A DNA stretch of 64,000 nt, taken from positions 1-64,000 of the forward strand of contig JADZEK010000112.1 of assembly GCA_020850595.1 (NCBI GenBank), in the 5' to 3' direction. The notes below the pieces were generated by a model. That model saw only the letters and a program-made list of their open reading frames with translations. It was not told the origin of the DNA and searched no databases. The stretch is from Anaerolineales bacterium (GTDB lineage: Bacteria; Chloroflexota; Anaerolineae; Anaerolineales; UBA6663). A program made the position numbers and the translations under genes. This document shows positions 15,985 to 25,557 of the stretch, piece by piece (position 1 is the first letter of the stretch; every line of letters starts with the position of its first letter).

Positions 15985-16101
15985 TTCGAAATGACAGGCA
16001 AACAGGGGCTGGTCGGTCCATGGCTTGTGTTCTAGATGCGCTGGCCTGAACCGGGCTGCGGTCCCGCCTTTTTCTCTTTCTCTGTTCTCTTTTCTCTGCG
16101 C

Positions 16102-17607
16102 TTACTGCCCCAGGCCAAAGACGACCAGCGCGGCGGCCAGGGCGGGGTCGTCGGCCTCGGTGAACAAATCCCAGCGGGTGGGCACGGGGATGTCGGGGAT
16201 GATGCCGGTGTCTTCCCACTGGCCCGCTGCCTGGCCGGGGTATTGAAAGGTCTCGTGGGCGATCCAGGCGCGCGCGCCGCCCGGGTAGGTGTAGGCCCAC
16301 ATGGTCTCCACGTTGCCCAGGCTGGTCTGCCCCAGGACGGTGGCGCGGCCGGCGGCTTGCAGCACGCCGGTCATGATCTCGCCATAGCTGACCGTATCCG
16401 GCCCGACGAGCACCACCAGCGGCACGGCCTGCGAGCCGTCGCGCTCCTCGGCCTGAATATCGAAGGGGCGCGTGGCGTCGCGGCTGACGAAGAAGCCCTG
16501 CGGCCCGCTGAGGAACAGCCCGAGCAGCGCTTCCAGCACGGTGTTCGCGCCGCCGCCGTTCTGGCGGTTGTCAATGATCAGCCCGGCCAGCGGGGCGTCG
16601 GCTGTGAGCGCGTCGAGCGCGGCGCGGAACTGGTCGGGGATGGTCTCGTCGTCCAGGTGGGGCAGGAAGATGTAGCCGACGCGCGCGGCGGGCATCAGGC
16701 AGTAGTCCACCGGGGTCGCGCCGGTGATGCGGCGGCGCACGAGCGTCAGATCGAAAGGTTCGCCGCCAGGGCGCTGCACGGTCAGGGCGATCTCGCTGCC
16801 GGCTTCGCCGCGGATGATGTTCTTGATGCCGCCGGTGTCGTCGAGGATCGGCTCGCCGTCCACGGTGAGCAGCGAGTCGTGGGCGCGCAGCCCGGCCTCG
16901 GCCGCCGCGCCGCCGGGGAAGGTGTAGACGATGGTGGCGCGGCCCGCTTCGGGCACGGCCTCCACCACCACGCCGATGCCTACGTAGTCAATGTTGCCCG
17001 CGAACTCCTGGTCGGCCTGAGCGGCCTCGACCGGGCTTTCGAAGTAGCTGTGGTCGTCGCCCAGGTCGTAGAGCACCAGGTTCAGCGCGTAGTAGAAGTC
17101 GTCATCAGTCAGGCCGCCCTCAATCAGCGCGCGATAGCGCGCCTGGATGGCGGGCCAGTCGGCCCCGTTGAAGTCGGGGTAGACGTATTCGTTCTCGATG
17201 TCGGCGGTGAACTGGTCGTACAGGTCGAGTTGGGCGGCGGTCACGTCCGCGTCTACGGCGATGTTGGGCGGCAACTCGATGGGCGGCGGCGGCGGGGTCG
17301 CGGTGGGTGCGCCCAGCCCCGGCGGCATGACGGCGGGCACGCTGACGCCGGGTACGAAGTCGCAGGCGCGGGCGCCTGACGCCTCCGGTGTCAACGCTTC
17401 GGCGGGCGTGACCGTGGCGATGGGCTGGCGCGTGGGCACGCGCTTGGTGCTGGTCGCGCCGGACGCGGGCGTGGGCGTTGAGCGCGGGGGGTCAAAAATG
17501 CCCGTGGGCGTCGGCGCACGGGGCGTGGCGGTCGGGCGCGGCAGCAGCGTATTACAGGCCAGCGTGGCGGCGAGCAGGACCAGCAGCGGCAACCGGAGGC
17601 GGCGCAT
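16102..17607 (-). CDS. Secreted lipoprotein S41-family (C-terminal processing-like) peptidase
   Basis: This 501-residue protein has a lipoprotein signal (LLVLLAATLACNTLL, lipobox Cys near residue 18) and a Pro/Thr-rich spacer. A PDZ-like domain follows (FPGGAAAEAGLRAHDSLLTVDGEP) and then an S41 core. The nucleophile is Ser407 in PDTVSYGEIMTGVL. The usual catalytic Lys of the GKG motif is replaced: the aligned segment reads TSLGNVE with Asn432. It should act outside the membrane. The start ATG (17605-17607) is 3 bp from the stop of the homocysteine methyltransferase gene, so they share a transcript. Confidence 0.85.
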   Translation of the reverse strand: MRRLRLPLLVLLAATLACNTLLPRPTATPRAPTPTGIFDPPRSTPTPASGATSTKRVPTRQPIATVTPAEALTPEASGARACDFVPGVSVPAVMPPGLGAPTATPPPPPIELPPNIAVDADVTAAQLDLYDQFTADIENEYVYPDFNGADWPAIQARYRALIEGGLTDDDFYYALNLVLYDLGDDHSYFESPVEAAQADQEFAGNIDYVGIGVVVEAVPEAGRATIVYTFPGGAAAEAGLRAHDSLLTVDGEPILDDTGGIKNIIRGEAGSEIALTVQRPGGEPFDLTLVRRRITGATPVDYCLMPAARVGYIFLPHLDDETIPDQFRAALDALTADAPLAGLIIDNRQNGGGANTVLEALLGLFLSGPQGFFVSRDATRPFDIQAEERDGSQAVPLVVLVGPDTVSYGEIMTGVLQAAGRATVLGQTSLGNVETMWAYTYPGGARAWIAHETFQYPGQAAGQWEDTGIIPDIPVPTRWDLFTEADDPALAAALVVFGLGQ

Positions 17608-17610
17608 GGC

Positions 17611-18510
17611 TCAGTCTAGCATGACGCGCAGCGCGGCGATGTGCGCGGGGGTGGTGCCGCAGCAGCCGCCGATGACGCGCGCCCCCAGCCTGAGCCAGCC
17701 AGTCGCCAGCCGCGCATACTCCAGCGGCGAGACATCGGCGGTGTTGGTCCAGCCGGTGACGGCGTTGGTGTGGCCGATGTTGGCGTACAGGCCGGTGACA
17801 AGCAGGCGGGCGGGTTGGGCGCGCGCGGCGGCCTGCAATTCAGCAAAGGGCGTGTGGATGGTGGTGGAGGGCGTGCAGTTGATCAGCACGCCGGCCACGC
17901 CCAGCGAGGCGACTGCCCGCACGGCGTCGCTCACACGCTCGCCGGAGAAGAGCGCGTGGTCGCTGCGGCACACGAAGCTGGTGAGCACCGGCAAGCCGGT
18001 GGCGCGGGCGGCGCGCGTGGCCGCCACGGCCTCGCGGATGGTGTTCATGGTCTCGACCAAGATCAGGTCTACCCCGGCGGCGGCCAGGTGCTGGGCCATT
18101 TCGGCGTGTTCGGCCTCACATTCGGCCGGGGACGGCGCTAACTCAGGCGAGTAGCAGTCTTCCAGCGGGGCCTGCGACCCGGCCACGTAGACGGCGCGGC
18201 CGGGGCGGGCTTCGGCGATGGCGGCGCGGGCCACGGCCACGGCCTGGGCGGTGAGCGCGGCGGCCTGATGGCCCAACCCGGCGGCGACCAGCGAGCGGCG
18301 GTGGGTGCGAAAGGTGTTGGCCGTGAGCACCTCGGCCCCGGCGCGGGCATAGTCGGCGTGGATCTGCTGGAGCACGGCGGGGGCTTCGAGCAGGGCGCGG
18401 GCGCTCCACAGGGGCAGCGCGGTGTTCACGCCGCGCCGGTCAAGCTCGGTGCCGGTGGCGCCGTCTAGCAGAATGGGGCGCTTGTGGGTCAGGCGTTTGA
18501 GAATGGTCAT
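17611..18510 (-). CDS. Homocysteine S-methyltransferase family protein
   Basis: This 299-residue protein has the barrel of homocysteine methyltransferases. The N-terminal ILLDGATGTELDRRGV is the family signature. The zinc-binding cysteines appear in LINCTPSTTIHTPF and in the C-terminal GGCCGTTPAHI. Enzymes of this type transfer a methyl group from S-methylmethionine or SAM to homocysteine. It heads a two-gene transcript with the S41 lipoprotein, an unrelated partner. TATAAT on the minus strand (18539-18534) lies about 23 nt upstream of the ATG and is a good promoter candidate. Confidence 0.9.
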   Translation of the reverse strand: MTILKRLTHKRPILLDGATGTELDRRGVNTALPLWSARALLEAPAVLQQIHADYARAGAEVLTANTFRTHRRSLVAAGLGHQAAALTAQAVAVARAAIAEARPGRAVYVAGSQAPLEDCYSPELAPSPAECEAEHAEMAQHLAAAGVDLILVETMNTIREAVAATRAARATGLPVLTSFVCRSDHALFSGERVSDAVRAVASLGVAGVLINCTPSTTIHTPFAELQAAARAQPARLLVTGLYANIGHTNAVTGWTNTADVSPLEYARLATGWLRLGARVIGGCCGTTPAHIAALRVMLD

Positions 18511-18552
18511 GCGCGCGTGGCCGTTCGCGGCGGATTATACTGCCGCCGGCCC

Positions 18553-19752
18553 TTAACCGCCGGAGTTGTAGATGATGACGGTGGAGCCGACCCCGGCGAA
18601 GTCGAACAGCCAGCGCGCGTCACGCGGGGAGAGGTTGACACAGCCATGCGACGAGCGCTGGCCGAAGTTGTCGTGCCAGTAGGCCCCGTGCAGCGCCCGG
18701 TCACCGTCGTAGTAGAGGATCCACGGCACGTCTTCGAGGAAGTAGTAATCGCGGCGGTCGGCGAAGTAGGCGCCGCTCATCTGGCCGGTGTCGAGCTTGG
18801 CCCAGACCTGGAACGCGCCGGTGCGGGTGGGGAAGTAGCGCGAGCCGCTGGAGACGAGCGTGGCGAAGATGAGCCGGCCGTCCTGGTAGACGCCCAGGGC
18901 CTGCTCGTAAGTGTCCACGGCGATGACGGTGCCGCCCACCCCGCCGGGCGGCGTGGGCGGCACGAGCGCCAGGTTGCGCTGCTCCAGCCATTGCCCCGGC
19001 GCGATGAGGTACCAGTTCCAGTCGCCCACGCGCTCGACGGCCAGGGGCTGAATGGGGCTGTAGCGCCCGGCGTAGGGCGCATCGGCGGCGGGCGCGACCC
19101 CCGGCGCGGGGCTGACCGGCACGGTGTTGATGACCCAGCCGGTGAGGCCCGCGGGCGACGCGGCGAAGTGCACGCCCTGGAAGCTGGAGGGCGTTACTGG
19201 AGCCAGCAGGTTGGCGGCCATGTATTCGCCGCGGTTGATCTGGTAGAAGGTCTGGCCGTCCACTTCTACCTGGCCTACCAGGCTGACGAACTCAAAGCCG
19301 CGCTCGAAGGCGCGCAGCGGCGGCAGCCCGGCCAGCGCGTCGTAGGGGGTGCGGTAGACGGGCGCGGTGTCGGTGAGGACCTTGGCGTAGGCGTCGGGCG
19401 TGAGGGCGCGGAAGGGGCGCGCGGCGGTGACCTGGAGGGCGGGCAGCGGGTAGGGCAGCCCGGCGGCGGCGATCAGCCCAGCGTAGTGGCCGGGACCGAC
19501 GGCCGGGCAGGCCGCGGGGTGCTGGAGCTGATAGGTGTCGGCGCAGACGGCGGAGAGCGTGGCGAGCGTGTCGGGGGCCGGGGCATCGGCGGCGGGCGCG
19601 GGCGCGGCCAGGGCCGGCGGCTCGGCGAGGCGCATTTGGCGGTAGCCGGCGGCGGGCGGCCGGGGCGCGGCCTGGGCCGGGGCGGGGAGCAGCAGACCGG
19701 CGAACAGCCAGGCCGCCAGAATGCCTCGACTCATCCACTTAACGCCGCGCAC
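18553..19752 (-). CDS. L,D-transpeptidase (YkuD family), exported
   Basis: This 399-residue exported protein has a signal peptide (ILAAWLFAGLLLPAPAQAAP) and a C-terminal YkuD domain with the catalytic HGCVNLSP motif (Cys371). The ligand-side FPTRTGAFQVWAK and YDGDRALHGAYWH blocks are also present. The domain makes 3-3 cross-links or attaches proteins to peptidoglycan. The central 200 residues are a Chloroflexota-like extension without a named domain. The GTG start at 19752 has GAGG at suitable spacing. An ATG at 19734 would give a slightly shorter signal peptide. The paralogue at 19876 lies just upstream. Confidence 0.87.
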   Translation of the reverse strand: MRGVKWMSRGILAAWLFAGLLLPAPAQAAPRPPAAGYRQMRLAEPPALAAPAPAADAPAPDTLATLSAVCADTYQLQHPAACPAVGPGHYAGLIAAAGLPYPLPALQVTAARPFRALTPDAYAKVLTDTAPVYRTPYDALAGLPPLRAFERGFEFVSLVGQVEVDGQTFYQINRGEYMAANLLAPVTPSSFQGVHFAASPAGLTGWVINTVPVSPAPGVAPAADAPYAGRYSPIQPLAVERVGDWNWYLIAPGQWLEQRNLALVPPTPPGGVGGTVIAVDTYEQALGVYQDGRLIFATLVSSGSRYFPTRTGAFQVWAKLDTGQMSGAYFADRRDYYFLEDVPWILYYDGDRALHGAYWHDNFGQRSSHGCVNLSPRDARWLFDFAGVGSTVIIYNSGG

Positions 19753-19806
19753 GCTACCGCCTCACCGTTACGCCTGTACCCATCCGGCTGAACTCGCGCT
19801 CAGCAA

Positions 19807-19866
19807 AACTCGAGTAATTCGTGTCAATTCGTGGTGAAAACTTGTTTCGTGTCCATTCGTGGCAAA
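19807..19866 (-). repeat. CACGAATG dispersed element between the two L,D-transpeptidase genes
   Basis: On the minus strand it reads GCCACGAATGGACACGAAAC, then TTCACCACGAATTGACACGAATTAC. It is the longest-spaced copy of the family and occupies most of the 123-bp gap between the paralogues. Confidence 0.75.
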
Positions 19867-19875
19867 AATCCCCCG

Positions 19876-21000
19876 CTACGGCGCGCCGCCGGCCTCGTCC
19901 AGATCGGTCGGTGTTTGGCCGGAGGGGTCATAGACCCAGACGGGCGTACCCTTTTCGGTCCAGTCGTAGATCCAGCGCGCGTCGAGCGGGGCCAGGTTCA
20001 CACAGCCGTGCGAGCGCTGAAAACCCAGGCCGTCGTGCCAATACTCGCCGTGCAGGGCGCGCGCGCCATCGAAGTACATGACCCACGGCACGGCCTCGAG
20101 GAAGTAGTAGTCGGAGCCGTCGGCGCGGTAGGCTCCGCGCATCCGGTCGGCGTAGAGGCGGGCATAGATGTGGAACAGACCGGGGCGCGTGGGCCACTCG
20201 TCTAGCCCGGAGGAGATCAGCGTGGCGTAGACCAGCCGGTCGCCCTCGTAAGCGGCTAGCGTTTGCTCGTAGAGGTCCACTTGAATCCAGCGGCCGCTGA
20301 CGCCTTCCGGCGGCGGGTTGAGGTTCAGGCGCGACACCTTGCGCTGCTCGATCCACTGGTTGGGGCCGACCAGGTACCAATCCCACGCGCCGACGCGCAG
20401 GGTGGCGTAGAGTTGCACCACCTGCTTGCGGAAGAGGCGGAAGCCGCTCTCTGGCGAGGGCGCGCCGGGCTGCGCGCTGGGCCGTACGTTGGAGACGACC
20501 CAGGCGATGGGGTACTGCGGCGGCTCGGTGAACTCCATACCCTGAAAATTCGTGGGCTTGACCTCGCTGACGTCGGCGGCGCGGATGTACTCGCCGGTGC
20601 GGATTTGGTAGAACTGCTGGCCGGAGTCTTCAACGAGCTGCACCAGGTTGACGAAGATGAAGCCGGTGCCGATGGTGCGCCCGACGACGCCGGCCACGCC
20701 GTCGGCCACGCTGTTGAACAGCGGCGCTTCCGGGGTGGTGACACGGGCGTAGGTGAACTCGACAATGGGGTCGTATTTGATCAGGTCGGCCAGCGGCAGG
20801 TTGGGCGCGGGGTCGGGCACGCGCGCCCCGGCCAGGCCGGCAACATAGGCCCCCGGCCCCAGGGCGGGGCAGGCGGCGGGCTGGTCAATTTGCAGCGCGG
20901 GGGCGCACAGGGCCGCGTCGGCGGCGAACTGGGGGCCGGGGGCGGCGGCGCCGACCGTGCTGCTGAGGGTGAGCGATACCAGCACCGATAAGAACGACAT
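19876..21000 (-). CDS. L,D-transpeptidase (YkuD family), exported paralogue
   Basis: This 374-residue protein has an N-terminal signal (MSFLSVLVSLTLSSTVGAAA) and a YkuD domain with QRSHGCVNLAPLDARWIYDW (catalytic Cys333). LFHIYARLY and YFDGARALHGEYWHD are the substrate-side motifs. The same architecture and many shared blocks with 18553-19752 mark the two as a tandem duplication. TATAAT at 21012-21007 on the minus strand is 6 nt from the ATG, implying a leaderless transcript. The Asp/Glu-rich C-terminal tail is unique to this copy. It acts on peptidoglycan outside the membrane. Confidence 0.87.
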   Translation of the reverse strand: MSFLSVLVSLTLSSTVGAAAPGPQFAADAALCAPALQIDQPAACPALGPGAYVAGLAGARVPDPAPNLPLADLIKYDPIVEFTYARVTTPEAPLFNSVADGVAGVVGRTIGTGFIFVNLVQLVEDSGQQFYQIRTGEYIRAADVSEVKPTNFQGMEFTEPPQYPIAWVVSNVRPSAQPGAPSPESGFRLFRKQVVQLYATLRVGAWDWYLVGPNQWIEQRKVSRLNLNPPPEGVSGRWIQVDLYEQTLAAYEGDRLVYATLISSGLDEWPTRPGLFHIYARLYADRMRGAYRADGSDYYFLEAVPWVMYFDGARALHGEYWHDGLGFQRSHGCVNLAPLDARWIYDWTEKGTPVWVYDPSGQTPTDLDEAGGAP

Positions 21001-21006
21001 GGCTGA

Positions 21007-21012
21007 ATTATA
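21007..21012 (-). promoter_or_regulatory. Perfect -10 hexamer 6 nt before the L,D-transpeptidase start
   Basis: TATAAT on the minus strand ends 6 nt before the ATG at 21000. No -35 consensus (the position reads AACAAT) and no Shine-Dalgarno is seen. Same geometry as the P1 peptidase gene. Confidence 0.55.
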
Positions 21013-21142
21013 GCGTGAGAATTCCCGCTATTGTTCCTCCCGGCCGAGGCGGAGATCAAACTTTACCGCTGTCATCCGATTTGGTGTACATTATGCGCCA
21101 GACCAGCGCCGCGCATCTGTCGCCACCGAAAGGGTACACCCC

Positions 21143-21583
21143 GTGTCTCCTAAACTCGGTTCGTGCCTCGCTTACCTGGCCGGCTACACCATCCTCGCCA
21201 TTATCGTCATCGCCATCACCGTAGGGGTGGCGGTCGGGCTAGGCTCGCTGGTGGGGGTCATCGCCCCCAATTTGGGCGTGGCGGTCATTGGCCCGCTGCT
21301 GTGCCCGCCCGACACCACCCCAACGCTCGTGACCGAATACGGCGCGATCTACCGCGACTCGGACAACAACGAGCGCCAGGATGTGAACCAGTTTATTCGC
21401 TGCGACACCGCCCAGGGCGACGTGCTGAAGGGGCGCGGCGACCAATATGAGTTGTTTTGGTTTGGGTCGTGGGTGACCCTGGTGGTCGGGTTGGAGGCGC
21501 TGGCGGTGGCGGCCTGGCTGCTGCTGAAGCTGATCGCCCGCCTGCGGCAGGGCAACCTGCCTCAGCCGGCGGCGGGCGCTTAA
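21143..21583 (+). CDS. Two-TM membrane protein of unknown function
   Basis: This 146-residue protein has a first hydrophobic segment (LAYLAGYTILAIIVIAITVG and beyond) and a second one near residues 105-130 (VTLVVGLEALAVAAWLLLKL). They flank a loop of about 60 residues that carries two Cys (LLCPPD and FIRCDTA) and an acidic stretch DSDNNERQD. The start is GTG at 21143 with AAGGG upstream. No named domain is recognised. It stands between divergent and convergent neighbours and has no obvious operon partner. Confidence 0.6.
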   Translation: MSPKLGSCLAYLAGYTILAIIVIAITVGVAVGLGSLVGVIAPNLGVAVIGPLLCPPDTTPTLVTEYGAIYRDSDNNERQDVNQFIRCDTAQGDVLKGRGDQYELFWFGSWVTLVVGLEALAVAAWLLLKLIARLRQGNLPQPAAGA

Positions 21584-21617
21584 CGCTTCAGCGCAAACAA
21601 TCCGGGCTGCCCCGGCG

Positions 21618-22145
21618 CTAGACCGGCGCGCCGCCTGGCTCGGCCACGAGCACGCGTACGTCGTCGCCGACGGCGAGGGGGCCGCCCACGATCACGCGGC
21701 ACATCTGGCCCATGCGGCCGGCGGCCTGCCGGCGTGTGAGTTTCTGAATGGCCTCGAAGCGGTCGCAGCCAGTGCGCGGCTTGATGATCTCGATGATGGC
21801 TTGCGGGCCAAGCTGCACGCGGTCGCCGGGGGCCAGGGCGTTCAGATTCAGCCCGCTGACGACGAGCTGTTCGCCCATCTGCCCTGGCGCGGTGTGGTAG
21901 CCTTCGGCGGCCAGAGCGTCGAGCACTTCGCGCGTCATCACGTTCAGCTGGCGGTCGGGGTGGCGGCCTTTGCGGTCGCCGGCGAGGCCGCCCGCGACGG
22001 TCAGCGCGGCGTGCGTGACGGGCACGCGCTGGTAGTGATCGGGCGGCTGGGTGTCGCCGGCGGCGGGGGAATAGGCGATGCTGACCAGGTGCGGTATGGC
22101 GGGCCTCCGGGGGCTTACAGGCTTTCCGGCGCGATTGAGAAGCAC
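21618..22145 (-). CDS. MOSC-domain protein
   Basis: This protein of up to 175 residues matches MOSC (molybdenum cofactor sulfurase C-terminal-like) domains. HLVSIAYSPAAG opens the domain, GGLAGDRKGRH is the second motif, and IIKPRTGCDRFE carries the conserved Cys. Such proteins handle sulfur or molybdopterin-related chemistry, and their substrates are mostly unknown. The start is uncertain. The frame opens with GTG at 22145, but GGAGG (22108-22104) sits 6 nt before an ATA codon at 22097-22095, right where the domain begins. Confidence 0.82.
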   Translation of the reverse strand: MLLNRAGKPVSPRRPAIPHLVSIAYSPAAGDTQPPDHYQRVPVTHAALTVAGGLAGDRKGRHPDRQLNVMTREVLDALAAEGYHTAPGQMGEQLVVSGLNLNALAPGDRVQLGPQAIIEIIKPRTGCDRFEAIQKLTRRQAAGRMGQMCRVIVGGPLAVGDDVRVLVAEPGGAPV

Positions 22146-22307
22146 GAATACGCTGTTGAGCCGAGGCTTTCTAATCCGCTCGTGACCGTTGCTTGGCCGT
22201 TAGGCGTTGACCCGCCAAAAGGCCTCTGATCGAGCCGGGTTAGCGCGCCACCGCTCGGGTTCAGACAGGCGGCGGGGCGCGGATCAGCGTTGTTCGCCGT
22301 TCTCGCC

Positions 22308-24146
<1,839 letters not shown>

Positions 24147-24209
24147 AGCGAATAACCTGCTCGATTTTCAACTACCGGCGGGCGGCGAAAGATCAGCTCG
24201 GCGGCAAAA

Positions 24210-24310
24210 AAACAAGGCCCCGGTCAGGAAAGCGGACCGGGGCGGTTCGACTTGCCGGCGGCCTTCAACCCTAGCCAGTTCCGTTGAAGGCTTCATCCAG
24301 ACCGGATGAC
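24210..24310 (-). ncRNA. Structured ~100-nt leader or small RNA upstream of typA
   Basis: Reading the minus strand from the promoter at 24344-24316, the transcript would begin near 24309. It then folds GCCTTCAAC (24291-24283) with GTTGAAGGC (24269-24261), a 9-bp stem with a 13-nt loop. An intrinsic terminator follows at 24243-24210. The only downstream gene on that strand is typA. It could be an attenuated leader or a free small RNA. I could not match it to a known riboswitch class. It is inference from structure only. Confidence 0.55.
24216..24243 (-). terminator. Intrinsic terminator in the typA leader
   Basis: GCCCCGGTC pairs with GACCGGGGC (24243-24235 with 24225-24217) around a 9-nt loop. 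A TTGTTTTTTT run follows at 24215-24206 on the minus strand. It stands 60-70 bp before the typA ATG and about 70 nt after the presumed transcription start, so it would stop transcription before typA unless disrupted. Confidence 0.8.
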
Positions 24311-24315
24311 AGGTG

Positions 24316-24344
24316 ATTGTACCATGAGTTCAGGTTAACGTCAG
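24316..24344 (-). promoter_or_regulatory. typA: Promoter of the typA leader
   Basis: CTGACG (24344-24339), a 17-bp spacer and TACAAT (24321-24316) lie on the minus strand. Initiation is expected near 24309, giving a leader of about 165 nt before typA. Confidence 0.6.
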
Positions 24345-24441
24345 CCGGCTGACTTGCAGCCGAGGCAAATTGGACTAGGATTGTCAGCATGGATGAGCCG
24401 GGCGCCCTTGCTGACGCCCTTGACCGACAGGAGCGCTGATC

Positions 24442-25383
24442 ATGGCTAAAACGCTGAAGGAATTCCAGACTGAGTTTGCCCAGATCAAGAAAGACACGCA
24501 CGCGGTGGTCGAGGACTACGACGAGATTGAGAACAACATCGGCGCTATCCTGGAACAGATGACCGAGGCCTTCAAGGTGCTGGGCGCGCGCATCGGCGAG
24601 CTGCGCGCCCAGGGCCAAACGGGCAACGACCTGGCCGGGTATATGGCCGACCGCGAGGTGGCGAGCTATGCGCAGGAGCTGCAGCGCCGCCGCGATACGG
24701 GCAAGAAGACGGCGGCGGCGGGCGTGGCCCTGTACACCACCAAGATCAAGGGGCTGCGCAAGCGGCTGCGCACGCTGCGGGAAGCTATCGAGGGCGAGAT
24801 CAGCGCGCGCGAGAAGAAGAACTCCAGCAAGATGCTGGGCCTCAACCAGTCTGTCAAGGAAATGAAGCCGCTGCTCGACGACGTGAAGGCCTACTTCCGC
24901 AACGATGAATTTTTGCAGGTCGCCAACTACCCGGAGCCGATCCCGGCCAAGCAGTTCGACAACGTCTACGAAGACCTGCTGACCGAGCAGCTGAACAAGA
25001 CCGCCAAGCAGGTGAAGAAGGATGAGAAGCTGGAAGCGGCCAAACAGCGGCTGAACGACAAGGTGCTGGGCAACGCCGAGCGCAAGGCGGCGGGTTTCGT
25101 GCTGGCGCTGCGCAAGCAGAACAAGCTGGCCGGCACGGCGCAGAAACTCAAGGATATTAACGGGTTGACGCGCGCGAAGACCATCGGCGGGCAGGCTTAC
25201 CAGGGCCTGGTAGCGGTGGTGGAGCCGTATGAGAAGATCATGGCCAGCAAGTCTATCAAGGCCATGCTGGCGCACTCGCCGGATGAGCCGCGCATCGCGG
25301 CCTCGACCAAGAAGCTCTTTGACTACAAGGATCGGGCCAAAGACGACCTGGATGAGCTGAACGCCCGCTCGCTGGCGCAGTAG
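24442..25383 (+). CDS. Lys/Glu-rich coiled-coil protein of unknown function
   Basis: This 313-residue hydrophilic protein has no signal peptide or TM segment. Long heptad-like helices cover residues 1-60 and 85-240, for example TTKIKGLRKRLRTLREAIEGEISAREKK and LNKTAKQVKKDEKLEAAKQRLND. Aromatic residues are few. It has its own promoter candidate (TTGCAG at 24354-24359, 16 bp, TAGGAT) and a Shine-Dalgarno GGAGCGC, and a strong terminator follows. Its divergent arrangement with typA may reflect shared regulation. No family is recognised. A structural or scaffold role is a guess. Confidence 0.6.
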   Translation: MAKTLKEFQTEFAQIKKDTHAVVEDYDEIENNIGAILEQMTEAFKVLGARIGELRAQGQTGNDLAGYMADREVASYAQELQRRRDTGKKTAAAGVALYTTKIKGLRKRLRTLREAIEGEISAREKKNSSKMLGLNQSVKEMKPLLDDVKAYFRNDEFLQVANYPEPIPAKQFDNVYEDLLTEQLNKTAKQVKKDEKLEAAKQRLNDKVLGNAERKAAGFVLALRKQNKLAGTAQKLKDINGLTRAKTIGGQAYQGLVAVVEPYEKIMASKSIKAMLAHSPDEPRIAASTKKLFDYKDRAKDDLDELNARSLAQ

Positions 25384-25474
25384 GCGCGGCGGTGGCGTGC
25401 CGGCCGCAGTGGCTGACGCGCCTAGGCCCGCGGGTTGACCTGGGCCGAGTTGACGCAGAGTTCCCCATCCCCTA

Positions 25475-25507
25475 CCCCTTCCCCACTGAAAAGATGTGGG
25501 GAAGGGG
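25475..25507 (+). terminator. Intrinsic terminator after the coiled-coil gene
   Basis: CCCCTTCCCCAC (25475-25486) pairs perfectly with GTGGGGAAGGGG (25496-25507) around a 9-nt loop. AGGTGTTTTTA follows. It lies 92 bp past the stop at 25383. Confidence 0.8.
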
Positions 25508-25518
25508 AGGTGTTTTTA

Positions 25519-25557
25519 GGGGGCGGCGGGGCTGGACACACCAGCCCCACCGCCCCC
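25519..25557 (+). terminator. Second GC-rich hairpin downstream of the terminator
   Basis: A stem of 17 positions with one mismatch (GGGGGCGGCGGGGCTGG with CCAGCCCCACCGCCCCC) encloses ACACA. A TTT follows. It may back up the first terminator, or read both ways. Confidence 0.6.

Larger units (their letters stand above)
15429..16101. other. Non-coding repeat-rich spacer
   Basis: This 673-bp stretch lies between the 87-aa gene and the S41 peptidase stop. It contains a promoter-like TATAAT (15474-15469), two GTAGCG...CCCTAC elements (15652-15716 and 15768-15840), three GCTCAGAAACT words (one near 15633, one near 15884), the 86-bp repeat copy 2 (15899-15984) and a pyrimidine-rich tract (about 16067-16097). 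No gene is supported. Confidence 0.7.

Noticed and set aside
24240-24300. tRNA or T-box candidate because of GGTTCGACTT and the stems
   Set aside because: No acceptor pairing, anticodon arm or CCA is present, and no T-box core sequence is visible.
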